A stretch of 53,440 nt of DNA from an uncultured Oscillospiraceae bacterium. GTDB lineage: Bacteria; Bacillota; Clostridia; Oscillospirales; Oscillospiraceae. The notes beneath the pieces were generated by a model. It was given only the letters and a program-made list of their open reading frames with translations. It ran no database searches and was not told where the DNA came from. The DNA lies in assembly GCA_944385675.1 (NCBI GenBank), contig CALWYD010000026.1, positions 1-53,440 on the forward strand. The letters are read 5' to 3'. Shown in pieces: positions 49,557-53,440 of this stretch; positions within the stretch are counted from its first letter, which is position 1, and every line of letters begins with the position of its first letter. The position numbers and the translations under genes are program-made.

Positions 49557-50168
49557 GTGACAGAACAGGAACTGGTGGCCAGGGCCAGGGCAGGCGATCA
49601 GCAGGCCTTTGAGCAGCTGGTACTGGACAACCAGAACCGGATCTATTCCCTGGCCGTGCGGTTGACGGGGGATCGGGAGGAGGGAGCTGACCTGGCCCAG
49701 GAGGCGTTTCTCAAGGCCTGGCAGGGGCTGCCTTCGTTCCAAGGGGAGAGTAGCTTTGCCACCTGGGTGTACCGGCTGGCCACCAACGTGTGTATTGACT
49801 ATCTGAGGCGGCAGAAGCGCCGGCGGCAGGTGGAGTCGGAGATCTCTTTGGATGACGAGGAGGCGGGCTGGACAGAGGCGGCGGACTTGCGCCAGGATCC
49901 CCACCGCCAGCTGGAGCGCTCTGAGCAGGGCAGGGCTCTGGCCCGGGGGCTGCAGGCCCTGCCGGAGCAGCAGCGGCAGATTCTGGTGCTGCGGGAGCTG
50001 TCCGGGCTGAGCTACCAGGAGATTGCCCAAAAGCTGGAATTGGATTTGGGGACGGTAAAGTCCCGCATCGCCCGGGCCAGGCTGGCCCTGAGAAAAATTT
50101 TGCTGGCCGACGGGAACTTTTTTAACAGCCCGCCGTCTAACCAAACAGAAAAACCAAGAGGGAGGTGA
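49557..50168 (+). CDS. ECF-type RNA polymerase sigma factor
   Basis: 203 residues, sigma-70 group IV. Region 2 (VARARAGDQQAFEQLVLDNQNRIYSLAVRL, DLAQEAFLKAWQGLPSF, TWVYRLATNVCIDYLRRQKRR) and region 4 (LPEQQRQILVLRELSGLSYQEIAQKLELDLGTVKSRIARARLALRK) are both complete; no region 1 or 3. The second GTG (49557) has GAGGTG seven bases upstream and is preferred over GTG 49548. The anti-sigma gene starts six bases after the stop, so this is a self-contained stress or envelope module. The leader 49490-49540 holds an imperfect inverted repeat around AATTG/CAATT. Target genes unknown. Confidence 0.92.
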   Translation: MTEQELVARARAGDQQAFEQLVLDNQNRIYSLAVRLTGDREEGADLAQEAFLKAWQGLPSFQGESSFATWVYRLATNVCIDYLRRQKRRRQVESEISLDDEEAGWTEAADLRQDPHRQLERSEQGRALARGLQALPEQQRQILVLRELSGLSYQEIAQKLELDLGTVKSRIARARLALRKILLADGNFFNSPPSNQTEKPRGR

Positions 50169-50174
50169 AGCAGT

Positions 50175-50990
50175 ATGGAACGCTGTCAGGACATGGAAGT
50201 GTATCTCAGCCTAAGACTGGACGGAATGTTGGAGCCGGAACAGGAGCAGGAGCTGGAGGAGCATCTGGCTCTGTGTCCCCAGTGCCGCCGCCTGGCCGAC
50301 GAGCTGGCGGCCATCCATTCTGCCCTTCCCCAGGCGGAGGAGCTGGAGGCGCCCCAGGGGTTTGCTCAGAGTGTGATGGAGCAGGTGGCGGCCCTTGAGG
50401 AGAAGAAGCCCAAGGTGGTTCCCCTGTTCCGCCGGCCTCAGGTGCGGGCTTTGATGGGACTGGCCGCCTGTGCGGTGCTGTGTATCGGGCTGTATCGGGG
50501 CGGACTGTTCCATAAGCAGGCCGATGGCCTGGATATTGCTGCCTATCAACAGGGGGAGAGTCAGCCTACTCAGGCTTCTTCCCAGGAAAATGGGAAGGAA
50601 GAAGAGAGTCTCCAGGAGCGGGCGCTGACTCAGGGCATTCTTACGGAGGAATCCTCTGCTGACACTGTCCCTGAAGAGACAACCGAGTACCAGGTGGGCG
50701 TAAACGCGGCCACTGCCCCCTTTTCTGCAGAGCCGTCGGAGTATAAGGTGGCCGGACAGCAGGTATGTGCGGTGCTGACGGTGGATGCCCTGCCTGTGGG
50801 CTGGGAGGAGATCCTGGGAGAGGCCCCGGATTGGTTGGAGGATGAGGCAGGCCACGCCTGCCTTATTGTGGAAGGCCCGCAACTCGAGACCCTGATGGAC
50901 CTGGTTCAGGAGCAGGGGCTGACGAGTAGCCTGGCAGGGCAGGTAAATCAGGAACTGCCTTGTGCCCTGGTGGTACTAAATGAGACATAG
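50175..50990 (+). CDS. Membrane-anchored zinc-finger anti-sigma factor
   Basis: 271 residues. Cytoplasmic anti-sigma domain (1-90) with the HxxxCxxC zinc motif His30, Cys34, Cys37 (HLALCPQC), one membrane helix at about 92-108 (ALMGLAACAVLCIGLY) and an extracellular part of about 160 residues: a Glu/Ser/Gln-rich linker and a small domain (VCAVLTVDALPVGWEEILGE). It holds the neighbouring ECF sigma factor inactive until a signal outside causes release, probably by proteolysis. The outer domain matches no family I know and may be the sensor. RBS GGGAGG. Confidence 0.88.
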   Translation: MERCQDMEVYLSLRLDGMLEPEQEQELEEHLALCPQCRRLADELAAIHSALPQAEELEAPQGFAQSVMEQVAALEEKKPKVVPLFRRPQVRALMGLAACAVLCIGLYRGGLFHKQADGLDIAAYQQGESQPTQASSQENGKEEESLQERALTQGILTEESSADTVPEETTEYQVGVNAATAPFSAEPSEYKVAGQQVCAVLTVDALPVGWEEILGEAPDWLEDEAGHACLIVEGPQLETLMDLVQEQGLTSSLAGQVNQELPCALVVLNET

Positions 50991-51000
50991 CAGTGGCCCA

Positions 51001-51032
51001 ATGGCCTCCGGCATTCTGCCGGAGGCCATTTT
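51001..51032 (+). terminator. Terminator after the anti-sigma gene
   Basis: ATGGCCTCCGGCA (51001-51013) / TGCCGGAGGCCAT (51017-51029), 13-bp perfect stem, 3-nt loop, then TTT. The next 170 bases (51033-51200) hold nothing I can support. Confidence 0.93.
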
Positions 51033-51206
51033 CTATGCTTCTGCGGCTGAAAAAGGGCTGTACCCACTTGAAAAAGGTTTCTCTATCCGGAGCAGAAAGG
51101 AGAGAAAACGGAGAGCTTTGTGCCCTCTTGGTCACTTTCCACGAAAAGGAAGAGGACGCAGCTGGAAGGCGTTGGGGAAAGGGCCGTTTTCATGCCAAAA
51201 AAACAG

Positions 51207-51235
51207 TTGTCATAGACTGAGTTTTAATGTATAAT
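51207..51235 (+). promoter_or_regulatory. Promoter of the EF-G paralogue
   Basis: TTGTCA (51207-51212), 17-bp spacer, TATAAT (51230-51235), about 80 bases before the ATG at 51316. Confidence 0.85.
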
Positions 51236-51315
51236 AACCAACAGCATGTAACGTGTCCGGGCACAGAACCCGGGAGCGGAGCAATAGTCCAAACATAAGG
51301 AGTGGAAACAAGAAA

Positions 51316-53397
51316 ATGAGTTATTCTGTGCAAAACATCCGAAACGTCTGCCTGCTGGGCCACGGGGGCAGCGGTAAGACCGCCCTGGCGGAGAGCCTGC
51401 TCTATATGACTGGGGCCATCGACCGCATGGGGAAGGCCGCGGACGGCAATACCGTGTGCGACTACGATCCGGAGGAGGTCAAGCGCCAGATTTCCATCTC
51501 CCTGTCCGTGGCCCCTGTGGAGTACAAGGGCTGCAAAATAAACGTGCTGGACACCCCGGGCGGCTTTGATTTCGCAGGCGAGGTGATGGAGGCCCTGCGG
51601 GCCGCCGATGCCGCCATTATCGTCTGCTCGGCTAAGGACGGCATCTCTGTGGGTCTGGAAAAGGCGTGGAAGTACTGCGAGGAGCGGAATATGCCCCGCT
51701 TTATCTACATCTCCAAGACCGATGAGGACAACTCCGACTACAACGCCACCTTCGAGGCGCTGCGGGCCAAGTACGGCAACAAGATTGCCCCTGTGGTGGT
51801 GCCTATTTGGGACGACAACAAAAAAGTCATCGGTATCATCGATGTGCTCAATAAGCGGGCCTATGAGATGAAAAACGGAAAGCGGGAGGAAATTGAAATT
51901 CCCGCGGGCAAGGCGGACGTTATCACTGAGTTCAACGACGCCCTGAAGGAGTCGGTGGCCGAGACCAGCGAGGAGTTCATGGACAAGTTCTTCTCCGGCG
52001 AGGATTTCACCTATGCCGAGATGATCCAGGGCCTGCGCCAGGGCGTGCGGGAGCTGTCCCTGTTCCCGGTGCTGTGCGGCTCTGCTGTCAACACCATGGG
52101 CTCACTGATGCTTATGGACTACATTGTGGAGTTGCTGCCCACTCCCATGGAGGGCAACTACCACAAGGCCACCCGTCCCGACGGCGAGACGGAGGAGTTT
52201 GTGGTCTCCCCTGGCGGCGTGCCCACTGCTTTTGTGTTTAAGACCGTCTCCGACCAGTACGGCAAGTACTCCTATGTAAAGGTGCTCTCCGGGGTGCTCA
52301 CCTCCGACCTCTCCCTGGTCAACGCCCGCACAGGCAGCACAGAAAAGCTGGGCCGGCTGTACGTGATGCGGGGTAAGAAGGCTGAGGAGGTTAAGGAACT
52401 GGGCTGCGGCGACATCGGCGCCATCGGCAAGATGGATAAGGTGAAAACCGGCGACACCCTGTGTGACCCCCGGAAGGTGGTTGCCCTCAAGCAGATCCCC
52501 TTTGCCGAGCCCTGCTACTCCGTGGCCATTGCCCCCAAGACCCGGGGCCAGGAGGACAAGGTGGCTCAGGGCCTGAGCCGCCTTAACGAGGAGGATCCCT
52601 CCTTCAATGTGGTCAACAACGCCGAGACCCACCAGATGGTCATTTACGCTGCCGGCGATATCCAGGTGGACGTGCTGGTGGCCAAACTGAAAAGCCGCTT
52701 CAATGTGGAGGCCGAGCTGAAGGCTCCCCGTGTCCCCTACCGGGAGAAGATCCGCAAGACCGTCCAGAAGCAGGGCCGCCACAAGAAGCAGACCGGCGGC
52801 TCCGGTCAGTTCGGCGACGTGTGGATCCGCTTTGAGCCCAATCCCGACGCCGAGGAGATGGAGTTTGCCGAGGAGGTCTTCGGTGGCTCCGTGCCCAAGA
52901 ACTTCTTCCCCGCGGTGGAGAAGGGCCTGCGGGAGGCCTGCGCCCACGGTCCCCTGGCCGGCTACCCGGTGGTGAACCTGAAAGCGGTCCTGTACGATGG
53001 CTCCTACCACCCGGTGGACTCCTCTGAAATCGCCTTCAAGACCGCCGCCCAGCTGGCCTACAAGGCCGCCATGCCGGAGGCCAACCCGGTGCTGCTGGAG
53101 CCAGTGGGTGAGCTGAAGGTCACTGTGCCCGACAGCTACATGGGCGACGTCATCGGCGATTTGAATAAGCGCCGCGGCCGCGTCATGGGCATGGATCCCA
53201 CCGGCGACGGCGAGCAGGTGATTACCGCCGAAGTCCCCATGGCCGAGATGGGCAGCTATGCCATCGATCTACGGTCTATGACCCAGAGCCGGGGCAGCTT
53301 CACCTTCCACTTTGTCCGCTACGAGGACTGCCCACCGGCGGCCCAGGAGAAGGCCATCGCGGAGGCCAAGGCTCTGCAGGCAGCGGAGGAGAAATAA
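51316..53397 (+). CDS. Elongation factor G-like GTPase paralogue
   Basis: 693 residues with the EF-G domain order: GTPase (1-270), domain II, III, IV (about 480-600, GGSGQFGDVWIRFEP) and V (ELKVTVPDSYMGDVIGDLNKRRG). It differs from translational EF-G in the GTPase motifs: G1 GHGGSGKT (15-22) in place of AHIDAGKT; G3 is DTPGG (79-83), lacking the catalytic His of DTPGH; G4 is SKTD (133-136) rather than NKxD. This is the Firmicutes EF-G2-like group often labelled fusA. Loss of the His suggests slow or conditional GTP hydrolysis. The start ATG 51316 lies after AAGGAG with a longish spacer; ATG 51253 adds 21 unlike residues. Probably a ribosome-acting stress or specialised factor. Confidence 0.88.
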   Translation: MSYSVQNIRNVCLLGHGGSGKTALAESLLYMTGAIDRMGKAADGNTVCDYDPEEVKRQISISLSVAPVEYKGCKINVLDTPGGFDFAGEVMEALRAADAAIIVCSAKDGISVGLEKAWKYCEERNMPRFIYISKTDEDNSDYNATFEALRAKYGNKIAPVVVPIWDDNKKVIGIIDVLNKRAYEMKNGKREEIEIPAGKADVITEFNDALKESVAETSEEFMDKFFSGEDFTYAEMIQGLRQGVRELSLFPVLCGSAVNTMGSLMLMDYIVELLPTPMEGNYHKATRPDGETEEFVVSPGGVPTAFVFKTVSDQYGKYSYVKVLSGVLTSDLSLVNARTGSTEKLGRLYVMRGKKAEEVKELGCGDIGAIGKMDKVKTGDTLCDPRKVVALKQIPFAEPCYSVAIAPKTRGQEDKVAQGLSRLNEEDPSFNVVNNAETHQMVIYAAGDIQVDVLVAKLKSRFNVEAELKAPRVPYREKIRKTVQKQGRHKKQTGGSGQFGDVWIRFEPNPDAEEMEFAEEVFGGSVPKNFFPAVEKGLREACAHGPLAGYPVVNLKAVLYDGSYHPVDSSEIAFKTAAQLAYKAAMPEANPVLLEPVGELKVTVPDSYMGDVIGDLNKRRGRVMGMDPTGDGEQVITAEVPMAEMGSYAIDLRSMTQSRGSFTFHFVRYEDCPPAAQEKAIAEAKALQAAEEK

Positions 53398-53440
53398 GGA
53401 AGAGGACAGTCCGAGTTTTTCCGCCGGGAGTCCGGCGATA

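Noticed and set aside
1-53440. CRISPR arrays, insertion sequences, phage or integrase genes
   Set aside because: No regularly spaced repeats, transposase or integrase motifs were seen; the FtsK-type operon beside tRNA genes was considered as a tRNA-inserted island, but no repeated tRNA 3' end was found downstream.

Overview
The window reads as a chromosomal segment of a spore-forming Clostridia bacterium, most likely of the Oscillospiraceae (Flavonifractor / Lawsonibacter / Intestinimonas-like gut anaerobes). The reasons are Firmicutes-type LexA, HPF, BirA, YabP/YabQ and GdpP genes, strong GGAGG ribosome binding sites, a moderately high GC content, rubrerythrin and rubredoxin genes for oxygen defence, and sigma-A promoters with 17-bp spacers. 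The species assignment is inference; no rRNA is present.

Layout. 1-4053: end of a 6-phosphogluconate dehydrogenase gene, then an SDR oxidoreductase, a LarA-family nickel-pincer racemase/epimerase and a D-2-hydroxyacid dehydrogenase, which look like a sugar-acid pathway. 4175-10924: ychF with a long leader, a split chromate transporter pair, lexA with a readable promoter and operator, a DUF975 membrane protein, a beta-CASP RNase-like protein and a HAD phosphatase. 11070-12699: the sporulation/division cluster yabP-yabQ-divIC-S1 protein, behind a sigma-E-type promoter. 12925-17033: amidohydrolase, hpf, birA and prfB. 17152-17647: a 36-codon small ORF and two tRNA genes (Leu-TAA, initiator Met).

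17953-27965 is the most unusual part: a five-gene, one-direction operon behind its own promoter and a perfect 16-bp palindrome. It encodes a membrane-anchored protein with TPR-like, chitobiase-C-like and propeller-like regions; a membrane coiled-coil protein whose C-terminus looks like a dead FtsK/EccC ATPase; a small helical protein; an FtsK/SpoIIIE-type ATPase with one intact and one degenerate module; and a large modular protein whose N-terminus resembles the small helical protein. I read this as a possible uncharacterised type VII-secretion-like machine with a split EssC/EccC and two related substrates. That is a hypothesis.

28151-30464: a PerR/Fur regulator and two rubredoxin/rubrerythrin genes, one of them a ferredoxin-rubredoxin-rubrerythrin fusion. 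30631-35928: a catabolic cluster of aconitase-type dehydratase subunits, a dicarboxylate-type carrier and an isocitrate lyase/PEP mutase-type lyase, with a TetR regulator and a candidate operator. 36170-37462: a decayed Ser/Thr kinase-LRR gene. 37791-45706: a housekeeping operon on the minus strand, gdpP-rplI-dnaB-tilS-hpt-ftsH. 46031-53397: ilvE, a DUF815 ATPase, dusB, an ECF sigma/anti-sigma pair and an EF-G paralogue with altered GTPase motifs.
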